Positions 16,691-25,236 of a stretch of DNA of 64,000 nucleotides are shown here, in pieces (position 1 is the first letter of the stretch; each line of letters starts with the position of its first letter). The stretch is from Levilactobacillus namurensis (GTDB lineage: Bacteria > Bacillota > Bacilli > Lactobacillales > Lactobacillaceae): positions 372,001-436,000 of the forward strand of contig NZ_CP134159.1 in the NCBI RefSeq assembly GCF_032197885.1, given 5' to 3'. The position numbers and the translations under genes are program-made. The notes beneath the pieces were generated by a model. That model made no database searches. It was not told where the DNA came from and saw only the letters and a list, made by a program, of their open reading frames with translations.

Positions 16691-17242
16691 TTAGAAATCG
16701 TTGGGGTCGGCGGCTAAAGGCTGATAGGCGTCCATGTCGGCGTCACGGTAGTCCCACCATTCGTTGTCGTAGCCCACGAACCCGGCCTGGGTCATGGCTT
16801 GGTCGAGCAACTGGTAGTGGGCTTCCTGAGTGGGCGTCCGGGGAAAGGTGCGGTGGGCCCGTTCGGAGAAGTCGTCGAAGGCGCTTTGCATCTCGAGTTC
16901 GTGGCCGGCCTGGTCACACAGGGTCAGGTCGAAGGTCACGCCCTTTTGATGGGAGAAGTTTGGGTTGGGTGGGGCCACGAAGCTGGGATTGGGATAGACG
17001 TCAAAGAGTCGTTGCTGGGCGGTCACCGGTCGGTAAGCGTCCCAGACCTTGAGACGGTAGCCCTGGGTTCGTAGGGTGGCGCTGGCCCGAGCCAGTTTTT
17101 CGGCGGTCCCGGTGCGGGCAATCGCCGTGGTGAAATCGTAGATCACTTGGTGGGTGAAGTTGCGAGTGGTCGCGTAACGCAGGTCCACGATGATGCTGGG
17201 GTCCAGCGTCTGAATGTTGGTGAAGCCAGTCTGGTCATGCAT
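16691..17242 (-). CDS. VanX-like D-alanyl-D-alanine dipeptidase family protein
   Basis: Cytosolic zinc dipeptidase family of 183 residues that hydrolyses D-Ala-D-Ala for wall recycling or amino acid salvage. Family features are VDLRYATTRNF, WDAYRPVTAQ (transition-state Arg), SHQKGVTFD with the HxxxxxxD zinc pair, and EWWDYR near the end. The last motif is EWWH in VanX, where His is the third zinc ligand; here it reads Asp, which may still bind zinc or may mark altered activity. The start is ATG 17242 with GGAGGG upstream; the longer upstream frame lacks a ribosome site. Confidence 0.8.
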   Translation of the reverse strand: MHDQTGFTNIQTLDPSIIVDLRYATTRNFTHQVIYDFTTAIARTGTAEKLARASATLRTQGYRLKVWDAYRPVTAQQRLFDVYPNPSFVAPPNPNFSHQKGVTFDLTLCDQAGHELEMQSAFDDFSERAHRTFPRTPTQEAHYQLLDQAMTQAGFVGYDNEWWDYRDADMDAYQPLAADPNDF

Positions 17243-17351
17243 GGGAATCCCTCCTGTGTGTAAGTGCTTCCAGTATACCGGGCGCCTGGTGAAAAGCCAA
17301 CCCAAGCCCTTTAACCAAAAAATCGCCTCCGAATGGGAGACGAACGGGGCA

Positions 17352-17999
17352 TTATTTAATCGATTCAACATGGTCCTGGGCGTAGACCCCAATGTCGGCG
17401 ATGTGGACGGTTCCGGCGTGGTGCTTGCCGTTGACCGTTAAGAGACCAATCTTGTTGTAGGCCATGGTGGTGGTCGAATCGGCGACCACCGCCACGCCTA
17501 GAGTCGCGCCGGTGTCGGCGTTGATCCCCGAGGGGACGTCGATGGCAACGGTGCTAGCGTCCGTGGCGTTGATCGCGTTGATGGCCGCCGCAAAGTCACC
17601 GGTGACCTCGCGACTCAAGCCCACGCCGAAGATGGCGTCGATGATGGTGGTCGCGTTGATCACGTCATTGAGTTCCGTGGTGAACGGAATCTGGTAGTAG
17701 CGGGCGATCTTTAATTGTTGCTGAGTCTGCTCGGAAGCCTTGTCGGGGTTCCCCAACAGGTAGATGGACACGTTAATGCCGCGAATCTTTAAGAGGCGCG
17801 CGACCGCGATGCCGTCACCGCCGTTGTTCCCAGTAGCTGCGACGACCACGACGCGGGTCAGGTCGTAGTCGTCATTTAAGAGGTTGTTGAAAGTCGCGAG
17901 GGCGGCGCGTTCCATTAAGACCATGGACGGGATGCCGATGTCGTTGATGGTGTGGGCGTCGTAGCGTTGGGCTTGGGCAATCGTAATGGCTTTACTCAT
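17352..17999 (-). CDS. nnrE: NAD(P)H-hydrate epimerase
   Basis: Epimerises damaged S/R-NAD(P)HX so that the dehydratase can repair it. This is a single YjeF_N domain of 215 residues with MVLMERAALA, the nucleotide-binding loop ATGNNGGDGIAVARLL, DAIFGVGLSREV and AIDVPSGINADTG, all family hallmarks. The dehydratase (NnrD) part is not fused and is not in the window. AGGGAATTCTC precedes ATG 17999. The MarR gene lies 43 bases upstream on the same strand, so an operon is likely. Confidence 0.9.
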   Translation of the reverse strand: MSKAITIAQAQRYDAHTINDIGIPSMVLMERAALATFNNLLNDDYDLTRVVVVAATGNNGGDGIAVARLLKIRGINVSIYLLGNPDKASEQTQQQLKIARYYQIPFTTELNDVINATTIIDAIFGVGLSREVTGDFAAAINAINATDASTVAIDVPSGINADTGATLGVAVVADSTTTMAYNKIGLLTVNGKHHAGTVHIADIGVYAQDHVESIK

Positions 18000-18042
18000 G
18001 AGAATTCCCTCCTTGAATCTAAATCTTGAATCGGTAGTTGCC

Positions 18043-18498
18043 TTACAGATCATCGAACGGGTGATCGAAGTTTAAGACTTGCACCGACAGTTGTTGGAGC
18101 TGTTCGGTCAAGGTTTGAAAGTCAACGGGTGCATCATTCGGCGTCACGTGTTGCCACCAGTGGTGCAGGACCTCAATGGCCCGGGTGACCAGCTGTTTGC
18201 CTTTAGTGGTCAGGGCCAGTTGCTTATTGCGCCGGTCGGCGGGGTCATCCGTCTTGACCAGTAGGGAGAGGTGGACCAGGTGGCGGACCATCCGGGTCAT
18301 CAGCCCCTCATCCACCGCAAGTGTGCGCGCGGCCATTCGCTGATTGATGGGGCTGGCTTCGGATACCAACACCAGAAGATAGAACTCGGTGATGTTGATG
18401 GGTACCTGGTCGGCCTCCAGAATCTGGTTCATGTCGCGCTGAAATTGGCGGTGGAGGATTGCTAAGTTGGTGGTAAAGTCGAGAATATAGTCTTCCAT
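18043..18498 (-). CDS. MarR-family transcriptional regulator
   Basis: A 151-residue winged-helix regulator. The helix-turn-helix lies near residues 50-75 (INQRMAARTLAVDEGLMTRM) and the wing in residues 80-100 carries DPADRRNKQLALTTKGKQL, the typical MarR DxRxxxxxLT signature. Terminal helices form the dimer interface. AAGGAGGGGCT precedes ATG 18498. It probably co-transcribes with nnrE downstream and may regulate that cluster; the ligand is unknown. Confidence 0.9.
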   Translation of the reverse strand: MEDYILDFTTNLAILHRQFQRDMNQILEADQVPINITEFYLLVLVSEASPINQRMAARTLAVDEGLMTRMVRHLVHLSLLVKTDDPADRRNKQLALTTKGKQLVTRAIEVLHHWWQHVTPNDAPVDFQTLTEQLQQLSVQVLNFDHPFDDL

Positions 18499-18634
18499 CG
18501 TAGCCCCTCCTTGAAGCGTTATGCTCATCTCCTAGTTTACACCAGATAGGCGGGAAGGATAATGATTCGTCTCATAGGTTTCGGAAGTCGGAAGTGATAG
18601 AATAATTGTAAAACAAACTTTAGGGGGCACCAAC

Positions 18635-18961
18635 GTGTTTATTCAAATTCCAACCGACATGGACGAAGTCGCTATGCGCCAACTACAATTGAAGAAAATG
18701 GGCGATGACCGCTCAGAAGACGCCATCATCCAACAGGCCGTCTTGGATACATTTCAGGCGTTCTTAGACCAGATTGAAGACGGCCACTACGATACTGCGA
18801 GCTGGCAGGGCAACGACCTAATCGTGACCGACATTCTGGGGCACCAGACCGCCACGGTCAAGCCACAGGGACAGTCGCTGATCGAAGACTTTCGGCAAAG
18901 TGCCGACCAGACCCAGCAGTACCTGCAAGATCAAGCCATCGAGGCTGCGGGGTCGCGCTAG
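18635..18961 (+). CDS. Hypothetical protein
   Basis: A 108-residue acidic protein starting at GTG 18635 after TTAGGGGG. Residues 1-45 form a short strand followed by two predicted helices (EVAMRQLQLKKMGDDRSEDA), reminiscent of a ribbon-helix-helix start; the remainder is a beta pair (GNDLIVTDILG) and an amphipathic Gln-rich helix. No family is recognised. It lies 52 bases upstream of rarA on the same strand and may share its transcript. Confidence 0.6.
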   Translation: MFIQIPTDMDEVAMRQLQLKKMGDDRSEDAIIQQAVLDTFQAFLDQIEDGHYDTASWQGNDLIVTDILGHQTATVKPQGQSLIEDFRQSADQTQQYLQDQAIEAAGSR

Positions 18962-19013
18962 GACTGGCGAGCTGCACTAGTTTTGACATGACTTCAGGAA
19001 GGGGTGTTTCCGG

Positions 19014-20360
19014 ATGGAACAGGAATCGTTGTTTAGGAACCCCCAGCAGGAGCCTCTGGCCAGTCGGGTTCGGCCGCGGACCTTGGACGAGTTCGTGGGC
19101 CAGACCCACCTGCTAGGCGCCGGGAAGATCTTGCGGGAGCTGATTGAAAATGACCAGATCTCCTCGATGATCTTCTGGGGGCCGCCGGGCGTCGGGAAGA
19201 CCACGCTGGCGGAAATCATTGCCCACCAGAGTCAGGCCAGCTTCCTGCGTTTCAGTGCCGTGGATAGTTCGATCAGTCAGATCAAGAAGATCATGCGGCA
19301 AGCCGAAGCTGACCGGGAAATGGGGGAACGGACGCTGGTCTTCGTGGACGAAATCCACCGGTTCAACAAGGCCCAGCAAGACGCCTTTCTGCCCTACGTG
19401 GAACGCGGCAGTATCACCCTGATTGGGGCAACTACCGAGAACCCGTCGTTTGAAATCAACTCGGCGTTGTTGTCGCGGTGTAAGGTCTTCGTCTTAAAGG
19501 CCTTGACCACCGACGACATTGAACAGTTATTGACCAACGCCATCGCCAGTCCCAACGGCTTCCCCCAGACCCAGGTGACCTTAGAACCCGATACCTTGCG
19601 GGCCATCGCGGAGTTCGCCAATGGGGATGCCCGGACGGCGTTGAACACGCTGGAGATGGCGGTGCTCAACGGCGATAAGCAGGGCAACCAGGTCAAGGTG
19701 ACGATGAAGGACCTCAAGCAGTTGATCAGCCAGAAGTTCGTCCTCTACGACAAGACGGGGGAGGAACACTACAACATCATCTCGGCGTTGCACAAGTCGA
19801 TGCGCAATAGTGATGCTGATGCGGCGATCTATTGGTTGGCACGGATGCTGGAGGGTGGCGAGGATCCGCTGTACATTGCTCGGCGCCTGGTGCGCTTTGC
19901 CAGTGAAGACGTTGGGCTGGCGGACACCAATGCGTTGAACGTGGCCGTGAATGTCTTTCAGGCTTGTCAGTTCTTGGGGATGCCGGAATGTAACGTTCAC
20001 TTGACGGAGGCCGTGACCTACTTGGCTTTGGCTCCCAAGTCTAACGCCATCTATAAGGCTTGGCAGGGGGCGGCTAAGGATGTTAAGGATAGTCGCGATG
20101 AGCCGGTGCCGCTGCAGTTACGCAACGCGCCGACTAAGCTGATGAAGGACCTCGACTACGGAAAGCATTACCAGTACGCCCACGATACGCAAGATAAGCT
20201 GACCACCATGCAGACCATGCCGGACGCGTTGGTGGGCCACACTTACTATCACCCCACGGATGAAGGCCGCGAGAACCTCTTCAAGAAGCGGCTGGACTAC
20301 GTGCGGCAGTGGCACCGGGACCATCCGGAACCGGGGCCGTCGAAACCCGCCGATAAATAA
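19014..20360 (+). CDS. rarA: Replication-associated recombination protein A
   Basis: AAA+ ATPase of the RarA/MgsA/WRNIP1 family, a clamp-loader-like protein acting at stalled forks. Of 448 residues, the N-terminus holds [16 protein letters not shown], Walker A is GPPGVGKT (near residue 55), Walker B is VFVDEIHRF, sensor 1 is [10 protein letters not shown] and the arginine-finger region is ALLSRCKVF. The C-terminal tetramerisation domain has [24 protein letters not shown] and [15 protein letters not shown] text. Standard length. It ends 55 bases before tRNA-Arg. Confidence 0.95.
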   Translation: MEQESLFRNPQQEPLASRVRPRTLDEFVGQTHLLGAGKILRELIENDQISSMIFWGPPGVGKTTLAEIIAHQSQASFLRFSAVDSSISQIKKIMRQAEADREMGERTLVFVDEIHRFNKAQQDAFLPYVERGSITLIGATTENPSFEINSALLSRCKVFVLKALTTDDIEQLLTNAIASPNGFPQTQVTLEPDTLRAIAEFANGDARTALNTLEMAVLNGDKQGNQVKVTMKDLKQLISQKFVLYDKTGEEHYNIISALHKSMRNSDADAAIYWLARMLEGGEDPLYIARRLVRFASEDVGLADTNALNVAVNVFQACQFLGMPECNVHLTEAVTYLALAPKSNAIYKAWQGAAKDVKDSRDEPVPLQLRNAPTKLMKDLDYGKHYQYAHDTQDKLTTMQTMPDALVGHTYYHPTDEGRENLFKKRLDYVRQWHRDHPEPGPSKPADK

Positions 20361-20415
20361 ACGGATAAATTATTCACCATTCACCCTGGTTTTGCGTTAA
20401 ACTAGAGGGTGAAAG

Positions 20416-20487
20416 GCGCCCTTAGTGTAATGGATAGCACATGAGATTTCGGTCCTCATGATCCGAGTTCGACTCTCGGGGGGCGCA
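20416..20487 (+). tRNA. tRNA-Arg (prophage attachment gene; anticodon loop reads UCG)
   Basis: A 72-nt cloverleaf without encoded CCA. The acceptor GCGCCCT pairs with GGGGCGC (last pair T-G), the D-stem is GTG/CAC, and the T-arm is CCGAG-TTCGACT-CTCGG with discriminator A at 20487. The anticodon loop is TTTCGGT, giving UCG (Arg). The closing pair of the anticodon stem (positions 31-39) is an A-C mismatch, so the arm is slightly irregular. The 3' end is duplicated at 55,149-55,167 by prophage integration, which keeps this copy intact. Confidence 0.9.
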
Positions 20488-20490
20488 TTT
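20472..20490 (+). repeat. attL core (19 bp)
   Basis: ACTCTCGGGGGGCGCATTT is identical to 55149-55167. It covers the T-arm/acceptor end of tRNA-Arg. Identity stops at both edges. Confidence 0.92.
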
Positions 20491-20587
20491 TGTATCAGGA
20501 ATGGTCGGGAATCAACGGCAAAACGTTGATTTACCGGCCTTTTTGTTTTTCGTTATACGGAATAAATAGCATAAAGTCGGATGCTAA

Positions 20588-20610
20588 TGTAACCATTTTG
20601 TAACCATTTT
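20588..20610 (+). promoter_or_regulatory. Left integrase arm-type sites
   Basis: Two tandem copies of TGTAACCATTTT (20588-20599, 20599-20610), overlapping the integrase stop. Similar TGTAACCAATTT pairs lie beside attR at 55081-55105, as expected for arm-type binding sites of a tyrosine integrase. Confidence 0.6.
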
Positions 20611-21770
20611 TAGATGACATCGCTAATTTGGTAGACTTGCGCGGCAACCTGTTTTGAATTCAGGTGGGTATAGATGTTGAGCGTTATTTCAATATCTGAG
20701 TGACCAAGTTGTAGCTGTAAGGCCTTGACATTGACACCGTTTATTACTTGAATTGAAGCAAAGGTGTGGCGTAATCCGTGTACCGTAATACGTGGCAAGT
20801 GTACATTAGAATTTTGTGTATTTACCTGGTCTATGAGAGTATCTAACCAATGATTCGGGGTCATTAGGGATAATGGACCACCTTGTTGGTTTCGAAAAAT
20901 TCGTTGGTCTTTGGTGGGAATGACCAGTAAACTTTTACGGTATCTTTTCAAGTATTTACCGGCAACAGGGTCAAGCGCAAGTGTACGGTATGCGTTTTGT
21001 GTTTTGGGGCTACCTACAGTTTGCCCATTATCTAGCTTCCTGGTCATTGTTTTATCAATCGATACCGTCCCCTTGGCGAAATTAACATCATTCCAAGTCA
21101 ACGCGAGGAGTTCGCCCTTCCGCATGCCAGTAGTAGCCAGTAGATAGAATAGTGCTAGCCGATCATACCGTGGTGTATTTTCATCAACCCTAGTGAGATA
21201 GTTAAGGAATAAGGATAACTCTTGGGAAGTCCAATAGTTGTGTTTGGTCTTTTCAGAGACGCTCTTATTTTTTGTTACATCAACGAGATCCATTGGATTG
21301 GTGGAGATAAGCCCCATTTTTTGTGCTGTCCGGGAAACAAGCCGGGTGTATTGAGCTACCTTGTTAAAGTCAACTAAGTTCTTTCGCCATTTTAGAACAG
21401 TGCTTTGACATTCCTGCCACGTTACACTAGTGACATCTCGATTTTGAAACACAGGTAAAATGTGATTTTTAAAGATGCCTTCCACTCGATTTAGGGTGCT
21501 TTCTTTAACACTTTCTTGATAAGATTCTAACCAGATTGCGTAAACGTCCTTGAATTTTAAGGTGGATTCTTGTTCTTGTGATTGGGCCTCCATATTGTCG
21601 AATCTTTCTTGCTCTCGGGAGTAGGCTAGGGTGGCGGCTTTAGAAGACTCAAATCCACGACGATGAAAATTTTTTCGCTTGGTTTCGCCAGCCGCCGTTT
21701 TGATAACTCCCAAGTACCCAGAAACTTCGTAATATGTCTTACCTTTACTCTTATATGATTTAATCTTCAT
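20610..21770 (-). CDS. int: Tyrosine-type phage integrase
   Basis: Site-specific recombinase of 386 residues that inserts and excises the prophage at tRNA-Arg. The N-terminus is an AP2-like arm-binding region (YYEVSGYLGVIK) and residues 65-160 are the SAM-like core-binding domain. The catalytic domain has Arg in TTGMRKGELLAL, HGLRHTFAS (His-x-x-Arg), GHSDIEITLNIYTH with the third His and the Tyr nucleophile in IYTH. The start is ATG 21770 with GGAGG upstream. It reads towards attL and lies next to it, the normal position. Confidence 0.95.
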   Translation of the reverse strand: MKIKSYKSKGKTYYEVSGYLGVIKTAAGETKRKNFHRRGFESSKAATLAYSREQERFDNMEAQSQEQESTLKFKDVYAIWLESYQESVKESTLNRVEGIFKNHILPVFQNRDVTSVTWQECQSTVLKWRKNLVDFNKVAQYTRLVSRTAQKMGLISTNPMDLVDVTKNKSVSEKTKHNYWTSQELSLFLNYLTRVDENTPRYDRLALFYLLATTGMRKGELLALTWNDVNFAKGTVSIDKTMTRKLDNGQTVGSPKTQNAYRTLALDPVAGKYLKRYRKSLLVIPTKDQRIFRNQQGGPLSLMTPNHWLDTLIDQVNTQNSNVHLPRITVHGLRHTFASIQVINGVNVKALQLQLGHSDIEITLNIYTHLNSKQVAAQVYQISDVI

Positions 21771-21825
21771 TTTTATATCCTCCAATTGTCTGTGCGAGGG
21801 ACTTTTGGAGTGTAACTTGTGGCAT
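21760..21825 (-). CDS. Possible 21-residue leader peptide overlapping int
   Basis: ATG 21825 follows AAAGGTGG at good spacing. The short frame overlaps the first codons of int and stops inside it, so translation could be coupled. Its codons span AAAAGTCCCTCGCAC, a 15-mer that recurs inverted near attR. A real peptide is not proven. Confidence 0.35.
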   Translation of the reverse strand: MPQVTLQKSLAQTIGGYKNED

Positions 21826-21887
21826 CACCACCTTTCATTTATAATTATTTATGTAAAAGGGCGCACTAGTGCCTTTGAACGATATGC

Positions 21888-21930
21888 GTGCATCCCATTA
21901 TCTTGGCGGGTAGGGGGATGCACCTTTTTT
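21888..21930 (+). terminator. Plus-oriented terminator inside the minus-strand lysogeny operon
   Basis: GTGCATCCC (21888-21896) pairs with GGGATGCAC (21915-21923), followed by CTTTTTT. The T run is on the plus strand although flanking genes are on the minus strand, suggesting an antisense or convergent transcript. Confidence 0.6.
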
Positions 21931-22174
21931 ATTTACGCAAAATCTTACGGTCGAAGTAGGCCAGAAGATTAAGTAGATCATATGTCACATCTTCAGATTC
22001 TTTATCAGATAGCTGACGGCCCTCTATGGTATAGGTTCCACCATTGAACCAGATTGCTATCCAACGTTTTAAAGTTTCGCGAAGGTCAACTGACCTCTTA
22101 CCATGAGAAGTTGTAAAAACAGCTCCGTGGGTCAGTATCATTTCTCGTAGTGCGTCGTTTCCGGTTTTTTCCAT
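21929..22174 (-). CDS. Hypothetical prophage protein
   Basis: An 81-residue protein, mostly helical by composition, with RETLKRWIAIWFNGGTY in the middle and an LLNLLAYFDRKILRK basic end. No family is recognised. ATG 22174 is preceded by GAGAG at 8 bases. It lies between integrase and the membrane protein gene in the lysogeny module. Confidence 0.6.
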   Translation of the reverse strand: MEKTGNDALREMILTHGAVFTTSHGKRSVDLRETLKRWIAIWFNGGTYTIEGRQLSDKESEDVTYDLLNLLAYFDRKILRK

Positions 22175-22214
22175 AAAAATCACTCTCGTATTATTTAAAT
22201 AGAAACATGCTAAG

Positions 22215-22748
22215 TTACTTGTCTTTGTGGACGATGTCGACTAGATTACCGGAGTGTGCTGAGTAATAAGCGTGGTTTTCCTCGTTTACTAGCTCAAAGG
22301 ATGTGTTTGAGACTTTTTTTGAAATATACAATGACGATTTTTTCATCCTATTAAGTAATTTATCTAAATTAGGCGTTGACGTGTTTGAGTTCTTGATGTT
22401 CTGGTTTAATTCCTTGATTAGCGTCTTATCTGACAGCTTAATTTGAAACGCTTTAGTGTATTTGTTATAGGTAATATGGCCATCGCCCAAATAGTCTGAT
22501 GCTAATTTTGAAAGTATCGGGCTAATTTGATTGTGATGAGAAGAAGTTATGCTAGAACTAGAACTACTTTTCGTTGTTGTTTCTTTAGTTGGCGTTATAG
22601 ATGCGGCGTAGCCAGTTACTAGTAGTCCAACCAAAATAAGAATTAATGGATAACGCTTTTTCTCTCTTTTGATAAAACTATAAATCAACCAGGCGATTCC
22701 ACCAAAGATTCCCCCTACAATTCCAATGGCTCCCAGAAAGGCTTCCAT
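22215..22748 (-). CDS. Membrane-anchored lysogeny-module protein
   Basis: A 177-residue protein with two N-terminal transmembrane helices (about residues 4-24 and 34-52), a Ser/Thr-rich linker (KSSSSSSITSS) and a soluble C-terminal domain of about 105 residues, probably outside the cell. Proteins in this position between int and repressor in lactic-acid-bacterial phages are often superinfection-exclusion or host-range factors; that role is inferred from position only. GGAGGTATAC precedes the ATG. Confidence 0.6.
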   Translation of the reverse strand: MEAFLGAIGIVGGIFGGIAWLIYSFIKREKKRYPLILILVGLLVTGYAASITPTKETTTKSSSSSSITSSHHNQISPILSKLASDYLGDGHITYNKYTKAFQIKLSDKTLIKELNQNIKNSNTSTPNLDKLLNRMKKSSLYISKKVSNTSFELVNEENHAYYSAHSGNLVDIVHKDK

Positions 22749-23097
22749 GCGTATACCTCCAAATATAGACAGCTTTTTACGTCATCAGTATCTGGACGTT
22801 AAGTCACAAGCTTAAAGCCTTACCGGGAACCTTGGTAAATGAAAGTGGGCCAGTGGTGTGGATTCGGTATCCTTTATAAATATCCCCATCAGTAAGCTGT
22901 GTTTTAAAATAATTGATGGCATTAAGTACAAATCCTTCTGGAAGCTCCAATTCTTCAGCAACCTCATAATTGCTTTGGAGTCCCAAATTGTAGCAATGGA
23001 TTAGATCGTCAATGCTGATGATGGCTTTATACGCAAGGCGACGGGCAAGTAGCTCCTGTCGCCTGTTTTTTAATTGGCTTTGATTAAGGATTACACC

Positions 23098-23105
23098 AAC
23101 AGAAG
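23098..23105 (+). repeat. IS target-site duplication, left copy
   Basis: AACAGAAG, identical to 24458-24465; an 8-bp duplication is typical of IS256-family elements. Confidence 0.8.
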
Positions 23106-23132
23106 GAGAGCGTAAAATATCTTGTGTAAATG
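23106..23132 (+). repeat. IS left inverted repeat
   Basis: Begins GAGAGCGTAAAATATC; 22 of 27 positions match the complement of the right end at 24431-24457. Confidence 0.8.
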
Positions 23133-23222
23133 CATAAAAGATTTCTGAATTGTATAGAAATAGGGAATGCCTTCCCTTATGATATTTAGTAACCACAGAA
23201 AACATCACAGGAGGCATTCCCC

Positions 23223-24398
23223 ATGAATGAACTTACCACAGAAATTATCGCTGCACTAGCCCAAAAGCAAGATTTGGACGAAGTTTTTCGTCACCACCTC
23301 GAAATTGCGATTAACCAGCTGCTTCAAACCGAATTGGCAGAGTTTTTGGGTTACGAACGCTACTCATACGCTGGGATTAACACTGGTAATAACCGCAACG
23401 GCAGTTATGAGCGCTCGTTTGATACGAAGTACGGCCAACTTAGCTTAACCATTCCTCGAGATCGCAATGGCCGGTTTGAAAATCATACCTTGCCAGCCTA
23501 CGGTCGGCACAGTGATAATTTAGAAACAACGGTCATTCAGTTGGATACCAAGGGAATTACCACTGCTGAAATTGCCGAACTCATTGAGAAAATGTACGGT
23601 GCTCACTACTCCAAAGCCACGGTTTCCAACATGACTAAAGCCGTCAATGAACAGGTTCAAGCTTTCCAGCAACGGCGACTGGCTTCACAATATGCGGCCA
23701 TCTTCTTAGATGCCACTTACTTGCCGTTAAAGCGGGATACCGTTCAAAAAGAAGCCGTTCATATTGCGATTGGCATTCGTCCAGATGGTACGAAAGAAGT
23801 GCTGAACTACCAAGTGGCGCCAACGGAATCGACTGGAATCTGGACTGAACTGCTGGGAACCCTGATTAAGCAAGGTGTCAAAGATGTGCTGTTGTTTGTG
23901 GCCGATGGTTTAGTTGGTTTGGATGAAGGCTTAAATCGGCATTTTCCCAAAGCTAAACGACAACGTTGCCTGGTTCATGTTGGGCGTAATTTGATGAACA
24001 AAGTTCGTGTGAAAGACCGCAAGGCCGTGATCAGTGACTTTAAACAAGTTCATCGGGCCGCCAACCGTGAAGCAGCCGAACTGAAACTGAATGAGTTCGC
24101 CAACAACTGGCATCAGACCTATCCCAAATTAATCAAAGATCTGCTTAAAATGCCGAATTTACTCACTTTCATGGACTTTCCACCAGCTATCCGGCAATCA
24201 CTATACTCCACTAACCTGATTGAGAACTTTAATAAGCATCTCAAGCGCACCACCCACCACAAAGAACAATTTCCAACGGAAGATTCACTGGATCGCTTCC
24301 TGGTTTCTCAGTTTAATGTTTATAACGAGAAGTCTCTGAAGCGGATCCACCGAGGGTTCAAAGGACTACAGGACACCTTGGAAGCATCATTTATTTAA
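23223..24398 (+). CDS. IS256-family (mutator) transposase
   Basis: DDE transposase of 391 residues that moves the surrounding IS. Family signatures are ELAEFLGYERYSYAG at the N-terminus, the first catalytic Asp in FLDATYLPLKR, the second in FVADGLVGLDE, and the helical insertion ending with STNLIENFNKHLKRTTHHK, which carries the catalytic Glu. GGAGG lies 9 bases before the ATG. Length and motifs look intact, so the element may still be active. Confidence 0.95.
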   Translation: MNELTTEIIAALAQKQDLDEVFRHHLEIAINQLLQTELAEFLGYERYSYAGINTGNNRNGSYERSFDTKYGQLSLTIPRDRNGRFENHTLPAYGRHSDNLETTVIQLDTKGITTAEIAELIEKMYGAHYSKATVSNMTKAVNEQVQAFQQRRLASQYAAIFLDATYLPLKRDTVQKEAVHIAIGIRPDGTKEVLNYQVAPTESTGIWTELLGTLIKQGVKDVLLFVADGLVGLDEGLNRHFPKAKRQRCLVHVGRNLMNKVRVKDRKAVISDFKQVHRAANREAAELKLNEFANNWHQTYPKLIKDLLKMPNLLTFMDFPPAIRQSLYSTNLIENFNKHLKRTTHHKEQFPTEDSLDRFLVSQFNVYNEKSLKRIHRGFKGLQDTLEASFI

Positions 24399-24430
24399 GT
24401 TAGATACATATTATATGTACGAAGGCATTT

Positions 24431-24457
24431 CATTTACACAAGATTCTTGACGCTACC
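24431..24457 (-). repeat. IS right inverted repeat
   Basis: Read inwards it begins GGTAGCGTCAAGAATC; partner of 23106-23132. Confidence 0.8.
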
Positions 24458-24465
24458 AACAGAAG
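24458..24465 (+). repeat. IS target-site duplication, right copy
   Basis: AACAGAAG, second copy of the 8-bp duplication. Confidence 0.8.
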
Positions 24466-24678
24466 TCAACATATGCATGAATTCTTCAGTTAGGATTACT
24501 TGCTTGTCAACTTCTGGCTGATTGGGTTCAAGAAAGATGAATGGTTTCCCATTCTTAACTTTAAAAGCACCATACATCCCCGTGTGTTCTTTAAGCCCCC
24601 GCAATTCAATGATTTCGACATACTTTTCGTAGACGGCTTCAAGCTCTTCAAATTTCGACATTTCCAAATAAGATCACC

Positions 24679-25179
24679 TTACTTGTTCCGGTTTTCGTGT
24701 CTATCTATGGCGGCATCTAAGAATTTCGAAATATTCTTAGCTTCATCGTCATTGATGATGTGGCTGCTATCTGCCTGATGGGCAGCCAATGTTTCAGGAA
24801 AGGCTAAAGATTGATTTTCGTATTGTTCTTTAGCATAAGAATAGACACGCTTTTGGTACATGGCGTTCAATTGGGACATTACCTTAGCGGTTTCGTTAAT
24901 GATTTCTGAACTAGGTGAAGTGGATAGTATTTCGCTGTCGTGAAAGCGTGGGTCAATATCAGCCTTGTTCTGTCCTAAAGCATCAGCCATCTTTTGGACG
25001 GCCCCAGCATTAGGTGTAGAACGGCGGGCAACGTATCCTGATATGGTAGATGCCGGGATCCCAGTGGCTTTTGATAATTGAGCCTGAGTCATATGCTTTT
25101 CGGTCATATAATTTTTTAAATTCGTAGAAATTATTCCGCGAATATGCTTTTCCAAAGGCGAAAGCTCATGGCGAGGCAT
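24679..25179 (-). CDS. CI-like phage repressor (XRE family)
   Basis: Master repressor of lysogeny, 166 residues. The XRE helix-turn-helix occupies about residues 20-70 (MTQAQLSKATGIPASTISGYV). The C-terminal half is helical and lacks a LexA/S24 self-cleavage domain, so relief of repression would need a partner protease, matching the adjacent immA. AGGAAGTGATTTT precedes ATG 25179. It should bind the ACGARTWWAYTCGT operators upstream and repress both its own gene and cro. The stop lies close to the immA start, so the two form an operon. Confidence 0.85.
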   Translation of the reverse strand: MPRHELSPLEKHIRGIISTNLKNYMTEKHMTQAQLSKATGIPASTISGYVARRSTPNAGAVQKMADALGQNKADIDPRFHDSEILSTSPSSEIINETAKVMSQLNAMYQKRVYSYAKEQYENQSLAFPETLAAHQADSSHIINDDEAKNISKFLDAAIDRHENRNK

Positions 25180-25207
25180 AAAATCACTTCCTTAAATGTA
25201 TGATGTT

Positions 25208-25236
25208 ATTATAACGAATAAATTCGTGGAATACAA
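25208..25236 (-). promoter_or_regulatory. Promoter of the repressor operon
   Basis: On the minus strand: -35 TTGTAT (25231-25236), 17-bp spacer, -10 TATAAT (25208-25213). An operator (25214-25227) sits inside the spacer. Confidence 0.75.

Larger units (their letters stand above)
23106..24457 (+). mobile_element. IS256-family insertion sequence (1352 bp)
   Basis: One transposase gene lies between 27-bp inverted ends that match at 22 of 27 positions and share ATCTTGTGTAAATG at their inner side. Both ends start with G, as in IS256. Size, ends and 8-bp duplication all fit the family. It is inserted in immA in the opposite orientation to that gene. Confidence 0.9.
22804..24667 (-). pseudogene. 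immA: ImmA/IrrE-family metalloprotease gene split by an IS256-family element
   Basis: The 5' part (24667-24466) encodes a start near residues MSKFEELEAVYEKYV, the zinc motif TEEFMHMLTSVG and its approach; the 3' part (23105-22804) continues VILNQSQLKNRRQELLARRLAYK, the standard family continuation. Removing the IS and one copy of its 8-bp duplication restores a single frame of about 165 residues. ImmA-type proteases cleave ImmR/CI-like repressors after DNA damage. The repressor next door lacks its own peptidase domain, so loss of this gene should hamper induction. The residual 3' frame gains a spurious start inside the IS. Confidence 0.85.

Noticed and set aside
16256..16717. 153-residue plus-strand frame over the DMT pseudogene
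   Set aside because: Composition is that of an antisense frame; the minus strand gives a clear permease on both sides of one stop codon.
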